Notes under the pieces: model-generated
Told to the model about the DNA's origin: nothing
Databases searched by the model: none
Seen by the model: only the letters and a program-made list of their open reading frames with translations
Made by a program: the position numbers and the translations under genes
Assembly (NCBI GenBank): GCA_964347345.1
Contig: CAYFYB010000008.1
Coordinates: 1 to 59,112, forward strand
Source: JAJISG01 sp964347345
GTDB lineage: Archaea; Thermoplasmatota; Thermoplasmata; RBG-16-68-12; JAJISG01
DNA length: 59,112 nt
Direction of reading: 5' to 3'
In this document: positions 8,053 through 16,509 of the stretch, piece by piece
Position numbering within the stretch: the first letter of the stretch is position 1
How the letters are laid out: the number at the start of each line of letters is the position of its first letter

Positions 8053-9156
8053 TTAGCCCCCAGCCTGTCGAACTGCTGCAGCGGCTGCTCTCTCCATGTC
8101 GAGGACCGCCGTCATCCCCGCCGCCTTCAGTATGTCCCGGGCTCTCTCCTCATTCACGCCTCGGATACGAGCCACGATGGGTGGCCCCCCCTTCACCGTC
8201 TCCGAGGCCTCCTTGACCCCCAGGGCGACGGTGTCACACTTCGTGATGCCTCCAAAGATGTTCAAGAGGATGACTCTGGGCTTGGCCTTCATCATCAGCA
8301 GGAACGCCTCCTTCACCTTCTCAGGGTCATCGGTGCCGCCAAGGTCGAGGAAGACTCCAGGCTTACCCCCCTGCAGGTGGAGAACGTCCATGGTGGCCAT
8401 GGTCAGCCCTGCTCCGTTGGCGATCACACCGATGTCCCCACCGAGCTGGATGAAGGCTATACCCTTCTCGTTGGCCTCCTTCTCCAGAGGGGTGACGTCT
8501 TGTTCCATGCCTTTGTACTCGGGATGTCGATAGAGGGCATTGTCCTCGAGGATGAGCTTGGCGTCACCGGCCACGAGTCTGCCATCCGAGGTTACCACCA
8601 GGGGGTTAATCTCCGCCAGCTCCGCATCCTCCCCCTTGAAGAGCCTGTAGAGGGACTTCGCGATCCCGGTCAAGCTTTCGCCAAGATCCTTCGGCAAGCC
8701 CATGATCCTTTGGAGTCGCCGAAGGACGTAGGGTTGGATGCCCACCAGGGGCGGAATGTGGCACTTCAGTATCCTCTCCTCTGGAACCTCTTCAATGTCG
8801 ATGCCACCGTCGGGGGAGGCCATCAAAAGGGGAGCCCTGGCGCTCCTGTCTAGGGTCACGCTCAGGTAGAGCTCCCTATCTATGTCCAACCTCTCTTCGA
8901 GGAGAACGTGCTTGACCCTGGAGCCTCCGATCTCCATTTCCAGGACTTGGGAGGCGGCATCTCGGGCCTCATCCAAGGTGTCAGCGAACTTTATGCCGCC
9001 GGCCTTCATCCTCCCGCCCACCAGGACCTGGGCCTTTACAGCGGCGGGTAATGGCGGCGAGGTCAGATCCTCGAGGGAACTCACCACCTGCCCCTGGGGG
9101 ACGGGAATGCCATACCTCCGGAAGACCTCCTTGGCCACGTACTCGTAGAACTTCAA
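8053..9156 (-). CDS. sucC: Succinyl-CoA synthetase beta subunit
   Basis: A 367-residue ATP-grasp beta subunit, partner of the adjacent SucD. It opens MKFYEYVAKEVFRRYGIPVP and shows the nucleotide loop VKAQVLVGGRMKAGG, the Mg/substrate region ELAEINPLVV and the power-helix region LDLGGTDDPEKVKEAF ... NIFGGITKCD. The start is a TTG at 9156. A TATA-like GTCTTAAGG about 35 nt upstream, overlapping the end of ilvE, suggests its own promoter with a very short leader. Confidence 0.94.
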   Translation of the reverse strand: MKFYEYVAKEVFRRYGIPVPQGQVVSSLEDLTSPPLPAAVKAQVLVGGRMKAGGIKFADTLDEARDAASQVLEMEIGGSRVKHVLLEERLDIDRELYLSVTLDRSARAPLLMASPDGGIDIEEVPEERILKCHIPPLVGIQPYVLRRLQRIMGLPKDLGESLTGIAKSLYRLFKGEDAELAEINPLVVTSDGRLVAGDAKLILEDNALYRHPEYKGMEQDVTPLEKEANEKGIAFIQLGGDIGVIANGAGLTMATMDVLHLQGGKPGVFLDLGGTDDPEKVKEAFLLMMKAKPRVILLNIFGGITKCDTVALGVKEASETVKGGPPIVARIRGVNEERARDILKAAGMTAVLDMERAAAAAVRQAGG

Positions 9157-9189
9157 GGACCATCCCCGCCGACCATCGAAGAGGCAACC

Positions 9190-10077
9190 TTAAGACTTCT
9201 TGCCGTAGATGGGTGTCCCCGTGCTTCTCACCAACTTCCGGAACCGTGCCATGAGTTCCGTAGTCACCTTCCCAGGCTTCCCGTCGCCTATGACCCGTTC
9301 GTCCACTTGGACCACCGGACCTATCTCCGCAGCCGTCCCGGTGATGAAGGCCTCGTCGGCTCCGTAGACATCGTAGAGGTTGAAGAACTCCTCCTGCGTC
9401 TGCATGCCCATTTCCTGCACGATATCGAGGGCAGTTTCCCGGGTGATGCCCTGCAGGTTGGAGACCTTAGGGGGTGTCACCACGATCCCGTCCTTCACGA
9501 TGAAGAAGTTGTCGGCGCTGGCTTCGCTTACGTAGCCGTTGAGGTCCAGCATGAGGGCCTCGTCGGCTCCCCGCAGGTTGGCCTCTATCTTGCATAGGAT
9601 GTTATTGAGGTAGTTGAGGGACTTGATGTTGGGACTCACGCACTGGGGCGGGACCCTTCTGTGGGAGGCGGTTATCAGTCTCAGACCTCTCTCATACTTA
9701 TCGCCATAGAGGGGCGCGAAGGGCCTGGCTATGATGACGACGCTCGGCCCGCGGGTGCACTTCCTGGGGTCCAGCCCCAGGTCGCCGAAGCCCCTGCTCA
9801 CTATGGGGCGTATGTAACCGTCCTCGATGCTGTTCCTGCGGCAGAGTTCCAAAATCAGCTCCTTCATCTCAGCTATGGTGTGGGGAATGGTGAGGTTGAT
9901 GGCCTTGGCGGAGGTGAAGAACCTCTTCATATGCTGGTCCAGCTTGAAGACGCGGCCGTTGTAGGCCCTGATGCCTTCGAAGACGCCATCACCGTAGAGG
10001 AGGCCGTGGTCGAAGACAGAAATCTTGGCGTTGCTTTCCGGCAAAAACTCGCCATTTACGTAGGCCAGCAATTCCAT
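9190..10077 (-). CDS. ilvE: Branched-chain amino acid aminotransferase
   Basis: A 295-residue fold-type IV PLP aminotransferase that interconverts Leu/Ile/Val and their 2-oxo acids with glutamate. Key parts are the N-terminal YVNGEFLPESNAKISVFDHGLLYGDGVFEG, the PLP lysine in SPNIKSLNYLNNILCK, the specificity region DLNGYVSEASADNFF and the phosphate-binding LQGITRETALDI. Length is normal. A TATA box (GGATTATAAG, about 10112-10121) and a good GGAGG about ten bases before the ATG show a leadered mRNA, unlike most genes here. Confidence 0.93.
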   Translation of the reverse strand: MELLAYVNGEFLPESNAKISVFDHGLLYGDGVFEGIRAYNGRVFKLDQHMKRFFTSAKAINLTIPHTIAEMKELILELCRRNSIEDGYIRPIVSRGFGDLGLDPRKCTRGPSVVIIARPFAPLYGDKYERGLRLITASHRRVPPQCVSPNIKSLNYLNNILCKIEANLRGADEALMLDLNGYVSEASADNFFIVKDGIVVTPPKVSNLQGITRETALDIVQEMGMQTQEEFFNLYDVYGADEAFITGTAAEIGPVVQVDERVIGDGKPGKVTTELMARFRKLVRSTGTPIYGKKS

Positions 10078-10179
10078 TCGCTGTCCTCCTTTGGTTAGTA
10101 TTACCTCCTACTACTTATAATCCGGTTAGCCGATTTTCTATATAGAATAACGTCCTCTCGAATCAGTAGGGTTTGGCAG

Positions 10180-11082
10180 TCAAAACTTAAGGCCGGTAAT
10201 CCTTTCATAGAGGCTTACGTAGAGGTCGCTGACCTTCTGGACCATCTCGTCGGGCAAGGCCGGTATATCAGGCTCCGGCTTCCCGCCGCGGCGGGCCTCA
10301 TAGAGGTCATCGAAGTAGCCCGTATTCCGATAGTGCTGCCGGACGAACTCCTTGCTCAGCTCCACGCACCGACCCATCTCGTACTGGTCTCCGTCCCAGA
10401 ACCTGTCCTCGTCCGCAGTGCCGAAGGTATCCACAACCATGACCGACCTTTCCTCATCAAAGGCAAACTCCTTCTTGCCGTCGACATGTATGAGATTTCT
10501 CTTCTTCACCTCCTCCTGCATCCGTCCGTCCAGTTTCAGTACGACCTCCCAGATCCCATCGAACTCTTCGGAGGTGAGACCTGATATGTCCAGGGCCTCC
10601 TCCATGGATAGCAGCCGGTCCACCTTCTCCAGCTTTGTGGTTACCTCCAGGTACGGCTCCGGAAGGGCCTCCCCGTACTCAACCTTGTGACCGGAGGGGA
10701 AGCCGATGTCCTCGGGCGTTTCCTTCCCACTCCGCAAGCGGTCGTAGAGGGATCCCGCCACGAAGTAGCGGGCTACCCACTCCATGGGTATGAGGTAGTT
10801 CCTCGTCTTTGGTGTGATCTTGGAGTAGTCGTGGATGACCTGGACCCTCTTCACCCGCATCCTGTCCCCGTCCAACACCTTCAGGAAGTGGTTGTCCACC
10901 CCCATGGAGGACGCCAGCTCGAACCAGAAGGCGCTGGTTCTGCAGAGAGTCTCACCCTTGCTGGGGATCTTCGAGGGTATGATCTTGTCGAAGACGGAGA
11001 TGTTGTTGGTGAAGAGAAACTCCAGCTCGCCCTCGCTGACCTCGTAGACCTCCTTGACTTTGCCCTTACGGAGGAGTTTCAT
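10180..11082 (-). CDS. purC: SAICAR synthase
   Basis: A 300-residue phosphoribosylaminoimidazole-succinocarboxamide synthase, the step of purine synthesis that joins CAIR and aspartate using ATP. It shows the ATP-binding start LLRKGKVKEVYEV, the substrate loop KIPSKGETLCRTSAFWFE, RNYLIPMEWVARYFVAGSL and the signature LIHVDGKKEFAFDEERSVMVVDTFGTADEDRFW. A TATA-like CCTTTATCG sits about 25-30 nt upstream. No other purine gene is adjacent. Confidence 0.94.
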   Translation of the reverse strand: MKLLRKGKVKEVYEVSEGELEFLFTNNISVFDKIIPSKIPSKGETLCRTSAFWFELASSMGVDNHFLKVLDGDRMRVKRVQVIHDYSKITPKTRNYLIPMEWVARYFVAGSLYDRLRSGKETPEDIGFPSGHKVEYGEALPEPYLEVTTKLEKVDRLLSMEEALDISGLTSEEFDGIWEVVLKLDGRMQEEVKKRNLIHVDGKKEFAFDEERSVMVVDTFGTADEDRFWDGDQYEMGRCVELSKEFVRQHYRNTGYFDDLYEARRGGKPEPDIPALPDEMVQKVSDLYVSLYERITGLKF

Positions 11083-11148
11083 GGTGGCCCTATTCTCTCA
11101 GGCGATAAAGGTATTGCGGTAAGGGGCCTCCCCACGAGTCCATGCGCC

Positions 11149-11997
11149 TCATATGCGCCTGATCTTCCCCAGGATGGGTTCGTACAGCAGACCCCTGTCC
11201 AGGAGCCGATTCGTAATCTCCTCCAGCTTTTCCTTCGCCATCCTCTTCTTCTTGGCGGTCTCCACAATTTCGTCCCAGGCTGCCCCCTTGCCGTCCCTGT
11301 CCAAGGCGGAGACAACCTCCAGGACGAGGATTTCTTCCTCGTCGTCCCCCGCTTCCTCACGAGCCTCCACCTCCTCCTGGTACTCCGGGAGAAGGTATCT
11401 GACGGCGTCGTTGAGCATGGCCCTGTACCTGCCGAGATCTACCTTTCCATAGTGCTGAAGGGAAAGGACGATGCCCTCTGCCAGGCTCTTCCTGCATCCG
11501 AGGGCCACCAGACCGTCTACGGTGGGGGAAGTCATCTTCTGAGCCTCCTCCATGGCCTCTATCCTGCTCTTCATGTCCCTGCTGCAGTCGAGGATCCAGT
11601 AGTCCCTCAGCTTAGCGTCCACCACCTTCACCATCTCCGGCCTCACAGAGGTGTAAACCACCCCTTCCTCTGGGGAATAGGTCCTGGCCTTGCCCATGAC
11701 AGCGGCGAATGCGGGGGGTTCGATGCGGGAAAGGGTGGAGGAGGCCTCTGGCTGGTATTGTCCAGCGTAGATGTGAAAGACACCCGTCGGGTCTGAAAGG
11801 CGGGCCCTCCACATGGGCTGCCCCTCGTTCCCCACGTCCTCCACGTCGGTGATGACGCCAACGAGGAAGAGGCGATTGACCTTGGCTCCCAGGGGGGTGA
11901 CCACGTAGCTAGGTGCCCTCTCGCCCTGTGACCCGTGCTCCAGGCTGGAGTCAGCGTACTCCCCGGCGAAGATCCTCCAGGCGATCTCCCGTATCAT
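11149..11997 (-). CDS. RPA-associated OB-fold protein (COG3390 type)
   Basis: A 282-residue protein of the family encoded next to archaeal RPA. The N-terminal half reads as an OB fold (PLGAKVNRLFLVGVITDVED ... MWRARLSDPTGVFHIYAGQYQPEA). The C-terminal half is helical with an acidic linker (EEAGDDEEEILVLEVV) followed by a winged-helix-like segment (WDEIVETAKKKRMAKEKLEEITNRLLDRGLLYEP). The ATG at 11997 is four bases after the rpa stop, so it is cotranslated with RPA. It very likely binds single-stranded DNA with RPA in replication or repair. Confidence 0.85.
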   Translation of the reverse strand: MIREIAWRIFAGEYADSSLEHGSQGERAPSYVVTPLGAKVNRLFLVGVITDVEDVGNEGQPMWRARLSDPTGVFHIYAGQYQPEASSTLSRIEPPAFAAVMGKARTYSPEEGVVYTSVRPEMVKVVDAKLRDYWILDCSRDMKSRIEAMEEAQKMTSPTVDGLVALGCRKSLAEGIVLSLQHYGKVDLGRYRAMLNDAVRYLLPEYQEEVEAREEAGDDEEEILVLEVVSALDRDGKGAAWDEIVETAKKKRMAKEKLEEITNRLLDRGLLYEPILGKIRRI

Positions 11998-12001
11998 GGC
12001 A

Positions 12002-13219
12002 TCAGACCCCAAGCTGCTCCAGCAGGGCCCTGGCCTCCTTCTGAACATCCACCTGAAGGACCTTGGCCTCGCTGCATATCATCATCAGACCGTAGTCATC
12101 GCTCGTCACGTTTCCCCTGGTCTCCACGGGTTGGGCGATAAGGAGGTCTGACAGGGCGTCCCGGATAACCTCCTGGTCCATGGCCTCCTTCGCCTCCGCT
12201 ATGCACTCTTGTAGCCCCTTCTCCATCAGGTTCTCCGTCAGATCCCGATTGATGATGGCCGTCAGGGCGCCGCTACCATCGTCGATGACCGCCTTCGCCC
12301 TGAGGTCTGCCTCCCCCTGAATATCGCCGTGGACCCTGCAGGTTCCCTTGCGGACGACTCGTCGACACTGAGGGCAGCGGTAGATGAGGCCGCTCCCATC
12401 CTTTACCTCCACGACGATCCCCCGGACGAGGACATCGATGCCGCCTCCACGCTGGATGAGTTCCTCGATCCAGACCCTTTTTGACCTGCTCAGTTCCTCC
12501 AGAGGCGGGAGGGCTGTCTCCTTCACCTTCTCCACATGGGCCCTCTCGTCGAAGCTAATCTGAGGTAGACCTCGCCAGGACGTAACGTATCCTCCTTCGA
12601 TCAGGAGGACATCGCCCTCCAGGATGCCGAAGTCGTGCCAGGCCGAGAACTGCAGCTTGCCGGTATCGTCCGCCAGAAGACCTGAGAAGACAACCTTGGT
12701 CTCGCCACTGACCTGCACCTCCCGCCTCTCGACGCTGAGGACCCGGGCCTTTATGGAGAGGTTCCCCATTCCTTCCTGCACTTCCTTCAGCTTGTGGGCG
12801 GTGGGAGGCGCCTTCTCCACGCTGGAGACCTGCAAGAGGCTGCCTTCGTCCTTGGTCACGGTGGTCCTGCTGCCGAAGTTGACTTGGACCTGACCTCGGA
12901 ACTCCTTTGTGTAGGCGTTCTGCACCCGCACAACGTCTCCTGGCTGGATGTTGAGCCCCCGGACCTCCCAGGCGGTATACGGGACGGTGCCAGTCTCGTC
13001 CCCCAGCATACCATAGTAGATCTCCTTGCTGCCCCCCTCCTGCTCCAGCTCCCGGGAGTTGAGGCTGATGACCTTGCACAGTAGGTTTACGCTGGGCTCA
13101 TTGGATGTCAGGTCCTTGATGGGCTTCATTACGCCCAGGCTCAGGTGAACCGGGCTTCCGCCATACTTCTTCACAATGCTTCTCTTGGCCGTCTCCAGCG
13201 ACACCCTGTAGACGTTCAA
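12002..13219 (-). CDS. rpa: Replication protein A (single-stranded DNA-binding protein)
   Basis: An archaeal RPA of at least 405 residues with successive OB folds (about residues 35-125, 140-235 and 255-345). A zinc finger CPQCRRVVRKGTCRVHG is inserted in the third, as in the large RPA subunit. It coats single-stranded DNA in replication and repair. The TTG at 13219 is the first usual start, but homologous-looking sequence continues upstream in frame (VSEEVVERELENY before LNVYRVSLETAKRSIVKKY) to a stop just before 13331 without ATG, GTG or TTG. An ATT at 13303 preceded by GGGAG could be the true start. A TATA box at 13376-13383 fits the longer product. It is first in an operon with the RPA-associated gene. 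Confidence 0.9.
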   Translation of the reverse strand: MNVYRVSLETAKRSIVKKYGGSPVHLSLGVMKPIKDLTSNEPSVNLLCKVISLNSRELEQEGGSKEIYYGMLGDETGTVPYTAWEVRGLNIQPGDVVRVQNAYTKEFRGQVQVNFGSRTTVTKDEGSLLQVSSVEKAPPTAHKLKEVQEGMGNLSIKARVLSVERREVQVSGETKVVFSGLLADDTGKLQFSAWHDFGILEGDVLLIEGGYVTSWRGLPQISFDERAHVEKVKETALPPLEELSRSKRVWIEELIQRGGGIDVLVRGIVVEVKDGSGLIYRCPQCRRVVRKGTCRVHGDIQGEADLRAKAVIDDGSGALTAIINRDLTENLMEKGLQECIAEAKEAMDQEVIRDALSDLLIAQPVETRGNVTSDDYGLMMICSEAKVLQVDVQKEARALLEQLGV

Positions 13220-13375
13220 GTAGTTCTCAAGCTCTCTCTCAACAACTTCCTCACTTACCTTCCCTTCCAGCGCCCTGGTTATGTCTCTAACGTGGGGCGC
13301 AATTTGCTCCCTCGTTCTATCACACTCCTAGAGGCCTGTTTTTTCGCGCCTCTGTCGCGGGAGAGGATCGGTGCG

Positions 13376-13383
13376 TATTTAAG
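13376..13383 (-). promoter_or_regulatory. TATA box of the rpa operon
   Basis: CTTAAATA on the minus strand. It predicts a transcript start near 13354, about 50 nt before the ATT at 13303 and about 135 nt before the TTG at 13219, so it favours an upstream start for RPA. Confidence 0.55.
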
Positions 13384-13490
13384 GTGTAGGGGGAGGTAGC
13401 TGAAAGTGTTCCCCAGACAGCCCCTCCTCGTCTAGGGGCGCTAAGACAAGCTTCTATAACGCAGGACCTCTTCGGGTCCAGGGAGGAAAA

Positions 13491-14282
13491 ATGGATCTAG
13501 GACTCCAGGGAAAGGTGGCGGTCGTCGCGGCCGCGAGTCAGGGTCTGGGAAGGGCGATTGCGATGGAGCTCTCAAAGGAGGGAGCGAAGGTGGCCATCTG
13601 CTCCAGGGATGAGAGGAGGATTAGGAAGGCAGCCTCGGACATATCCCAGGAGACGGGCGGACAGGTCATGGCGGTCAAGGCGGATGTGACGAAGTACGAG
13701 GACATCAAGGCCTTCATCCGTCAAGTTGTGGAAGCCTACGGCGGGGTGGACGTCCTGGTCACCAACGCCGGAGGCCCGCCTGCAGGGACCTTCGACGATG
13801 TGGGGGATGACCACTGGTATGCCACCTACGAGCTGACCTTTCTCAGCGCCGTCCGCTTGATACGCGAGTGCCTTCCCCACATGAAGAAGAAGAGGTGGGG
13901 CAGGGTCGTCGTCATGACCTCCTTGAGCGTCAAGCAGCCCCTCGACAACCTAGTTCTGTCCAATGCCATCCGCCTAGCAGTGGTAGGCCTGGCCAAGAGT
14001 CTGGCCAAGGACCTGGCCCCCTACAACATCACGGTCAACATGACAGGGCCGGGTTTCATAGCCACGGACCGGCTAAAGGAGCTCTTCGAGGCAAACGCCA
14101 AGAAGCAGGGGACCACGGCGGAGGCCATTGAGGCAAGCATCGTCAAGAACGTTCCCATGGGCCGCCTGGGGAATCCGAAGGAGATGGGAGAGCTGGTGGC
14201 CTTCCTCGCCTCCGAAAGGGCCTCCTACATGACGGGGAACCTGGTCCAGCTGGATGGCGGCATGTACCGCAGCATCTTCTAG
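13491..14282 (+). CDS. Short-chain dehydrogenase/reductase (FabG-like)
   Basis: A 263-residue classical SDR that oxidises or reduces an alcohol/ketone with NAD(P)H. It shows the cofactor glycine motif AAASQGLGRAIA, ADVTKYED, the structural NAG in VTNAGGPPAG and the tail LDGGMYRS. The usual YxxxK is altered: the region after the conserved serine (VVVMTSLSVKQPLDNLVLSNAIRLAVVGLAKSLA) has no obvious Tyr-x-x-x-Lys, as seen in one SDR subgroup annotated as 3-oxoacyl-ACP reductase. GGAGG lies just before the ATG and a TATA-like TTCTATAAC at 13451-13460. It ends on the same CTAG tetranucleotide as the convergent gatE. Confidence 0.82.
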   Translation: MDLGLQGKVAVVAAASQGLGRAIAMELSKEGAKVAICSRDERRIRKAASDISQETGGQVMAVKADVTKYEDIKAFIRQVVEAYGGVDVLVTNAGGPPAGTFDDVGDDHWYATYELTFLSAVRLIRECLPHMKKKRWGRVVVMTSLSVKQPLDNLVLSNAIRLAVVGLAKSLAKDLAPYNITVNMTGPGFIATDRLKELFEANAKKQGTTAEAIEASIVKNVPMGRLGNPKEMGELVAFLASERASYMTGNLVQLDGGMYRSIF

Positions 14283-16144
14283 AGTTTCTGAAGCCGGGAC
14301 TGGAGCCTCAGCCGCAGCACCTCGTTGACCAGCTTGCCTTCGGCCTTCCCCCGGAGCCGCTCCATGGCGATGCCCATCAGGGGCTTGATGGCCCCCTCCC
14401 TCCTTTCCCTGAGGAGGTCTAGGTGCTCCTCCAAGAGAGCATCGAGTTCCCCCTCCAGCTCTTCCCTGCTAAGCTTCTCCAGGCCTAGATCCCTCAGGGC
14501 TTCATCAACGCCGATTTGGCGTCGGATGACCTCTCGGAGGACAGAGGGGATGGCCTCCTTGGCGAACCTCTCCTGAGACAGAGAGGCGAAGAGCTCATGG
14601 AAGAGGCTATCAGGAATCCCATCCACTTCCAGTCCCTCCGATCTCAGCTCCGGAAGGTGGTTCAGGAATGTCCGAGCTATCACCCCAGCATTCCCATACT
14701 CCCTGGACAGCTCCTGAAAGAGCTCGTCCAGGCCCTCGTCAACCAGCTGCTCGATCTGCTGCCTGTGGACGTTGAAAGACTTCACCAGCTTCTGGACCCT
14801 CGCCTCGGGGGCCTCAGGAAGCTCTCTGGAGAGCTCTCTCAGCCACCTCTCGGACACCCGTGTTGGTGGGACGTCTGTCTCAGGGTACATCCTCGCGCTA
14901 CCCGGGAGGGGGCGGCTGTACGCAGTGGAACCGTCTGGCCTCGCGTCCCTAGTCTCCTCTGGGACCCCATGCAATGCCGCTATGGCTCTCATCTTCACCC
15001 GCTCAATGGCCTCTCGGGCTATATTCGCCTTGGAGGCTACCAGTACGAAGGCATCATCCTGTTGACAGCCCAGAGCCATCCTGATGGCCTCGACTTCTGC
15101 GACGGTGACACCATATGCCGGCAGTTCGTCCGAATGCAGAATGCCACCAGCCCCGACCACTGCGGCGTGGGCGGCCATCTCCGGTCCAAGCCTCTCCTTC
15201 AGGAGGCCTGCAAAGCCCTTCAGCCTGAGGCCCATGATGACAGATCTCGGGCGCAACCCACTCTTGAGAACCTGGGACTTGGTCTCCTTGAGTCTTGAGG
15301 TGAGGGCCTCAGCCCCCTCCCTAATGGAGTCCACCCCTCGATCCCGCAGGACCTCCCTGGCCTCCAGCAACCTCAGCTGCCTCTCCACCTCCTTCGAGAC
15401 GTAAGTGGAGATCATCCTCAGGTCCTGAACCCCCTTTATCTCCACCCGGGCTCCGCCCTGCACTGAGACGTTGAGGTCCTCCCTGATGGTGCCTATGCCC
15501 CGGATGACCTTCCGGGTGGCTCTGAGGAGACGACCTATCCTCAAGGCAACATCTCTAGCCATCTCCGGCGAGTCGATCTCCGGGGTCGTGGCAATCTCTA
15601 TGAGTGGTATTCCGAGGCGGTCCAGGCGGTACACCACCTCCTGCCCCTTCCTGTCCACGACGCGAGCCGCATCCTCCTCCAGGCATATGGTGGGTATGCC
15701 GATGACCCTGCCATCCACCTCCAGAGTCCCGTTGAGGGCCACCAGGGCACTCCTCTGGAAGCCCGTTGTGTTGGAGCCGTCGATAACTATTTTTCTCATG
15801 AAGTGGACCTCATTTACCGGTTCGGCTTCCAACATGAGGGCCACCTTCAGGACGGTCTCTATGGCCTCCCTGTTGGCCTCATGGGGCGGCTCCTCATCCG
15901 CCTCCACCAGGCAGCTGGTCTCCGTCGCTTGATAGCGGAAGACGAGGCCTTTGGCGGCTTCCTCCAGGGCCGCTCTGTCCACCTCCCCCAGCTCACTCTG
16001 TGTCGGCCTGAGCCTCCGAACGAACTCCTCCCTGATCTCTTCCACGAGCCTGGACTCACAGTTGCAGAAGAGCTTGTGGGTCGCCAGCTGCTGGTGGATC
16101 TCCAGACCGACCTTGATGGGAGCCCCCTGCTCCTTGGACTTCAT
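14279..16144 (-). CDS. gatE: Archaeal Glu-tRNA(Gln) amidotransferase subunit E
   Basis: A 621-residue GatE, the tRNA-binding kinase/transamidase subunit that converts Glu-tRNA(Gln) to Gln-tRNA(Gln) with ammonia from GatD. It starts MKSKEQGAPIKVGLEIHQQL and includes the GatB-like core (HFMRKIVIDGSNTTGFQRSA), the GatE-specific AspRS-like insert (region with DARPDGSTAYSRPLPGSARMYPETDVPP) and the C-terminal YqeY-like tail. The ATG at 16144 is supported by TATATAA at 16170-16176, about 26 nt upstream, so it can be transcribed separately from the upstream GGCT and gatD genes. Confidence 0.95.
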   Translation of the reverse strand: MKSKEQGAPIKVGLEIHQQLATHKLFCNCESRLVEEIREEFVRRLRPTQSELGEVDRAALEEAAKGLVFRYQATETSCLVEADEEPPHEANREAIETVLKVALMLEAEPVNEVHFMRKIVIDGSNTTGFQRSALVALNGTLEVDGRVIGIPTICLEEDAARVVDRKGQEVVYRLDRLGIPLIEIATTPEIDSPEMARDVALRIGRLLRATRKVIRGIGTIREDLNVSVQGGARVEIKGVQDLRMISTYVSKEVERQLRLLEAREVLRDRGVDSIREGAEALTSRLKETKSQVLKSGLRPRSVIMGLRLKGFAGLLKERLGPEMAAHAAVVGAGGILHSDELPAYGVTVAEVEAIRMALGCQQDDAFVLVASKANIAREAIERVKMRAIAALHGVPEETRDARPDGSTAYSRPLPGSARMYPETDVPPTRVSERWLRELSRELPEAPEARVQKLVKSFNVHRQQIEQLVDEGLDELFQELSREYGNAGVIARTFLNHLPELRSEGLEVDGIPDSLFHELFASLSQERFAKEAIPSVLREVIRRQIGVDEALRDLGLEKLSREELEGELDALLEEHLDLLRERREGAIKPLMGIAMERLRGKAEGKLVNEVLRLRLQSRLQKL

Positions 16145-16169
16145 CGGGGTTGTAAGATTAGCGGGGGAG

Positions 16170-16176
16170 TATATAA
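16170..16176 (-). promoter_or_regulatory. TATA box of gatE
   Basis: TTATATA on the minus strand, in the 53-base gap between the GGCT gene and gatE, about 26 nt before the ATG at 16144. Confidence 0.75.
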
Positions 16177-16197
16177 GAAGGGTTCCTGAGGCTCTCA

Positions 16198-16509
16198 TCA
16201 ACGGCGGTAGAGGTATGCCTTGGAGGTCTTCCCCTCTACCTCGACCTCAACCATGTCCCGCACGTAGAGCCCATCGGATAGGCCCTCGTACTCGTCGAGG
16301 GCTCTGAGTTCCTCCCTCCTCAGCCCATCCAGAAGACTCCCCTCGACCACGCCCTGGGGGTCCCTCACGGCCACATAGTAGCCGGTATCCTCATCCAGCT
16401 TCTTCTTGAAGCCCCTCAGCAAGGCAGGTCGGATGGGAGGCACCCTCCCGATGAGTTCCAGCAGACTGGACCTCTTCTGAAGCTCGCCGTACACGAATAG
16501 CCTCGCCAT
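16198..16509 (-). CDS. Gamma-glutamylcyclotransferase-like (AIG2/GGCT fold) protein
   Basis: A 103-residue protein of the GGCT-like fold. It shows the opening LFVYGELQKRSSLLELIG (substrate-loop motif YGxL with Glu), the central GVVEGSLLDGL and the candidate catalytic acid in ALDEYEGLSDGLYVRD. Family members cyclise gamma-glutamyl amines or reverse such modifications. Its ATG overlaps the TAA of gatD by one base (TAATG), so it is translated with gatD, and it separates gatD from gatE. Its position inside the amidotransferase locus invites a role in glutamyl/glutamine chemistry, but that is inference. Confidence 0.82.
   Translation of the reverse strand: MARLFVYGELQKRSSLLELIGRVPPIRPALLRGFKKKLDEDTGYYVAVRDPQGVVEGSLLDGLRREELRALDEYEGLSDGLYVRDMVEVEVEGKTSKAYLYRR

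Noticed and set aside
8002..8853. Plus-strand frame of 283 codons antisense to sucC/sucD, and a similar one at 10687-11796
   Set aside because: Both are antisense shadows of sucC and of purC/RPA-associated genes with no recognisable domains.
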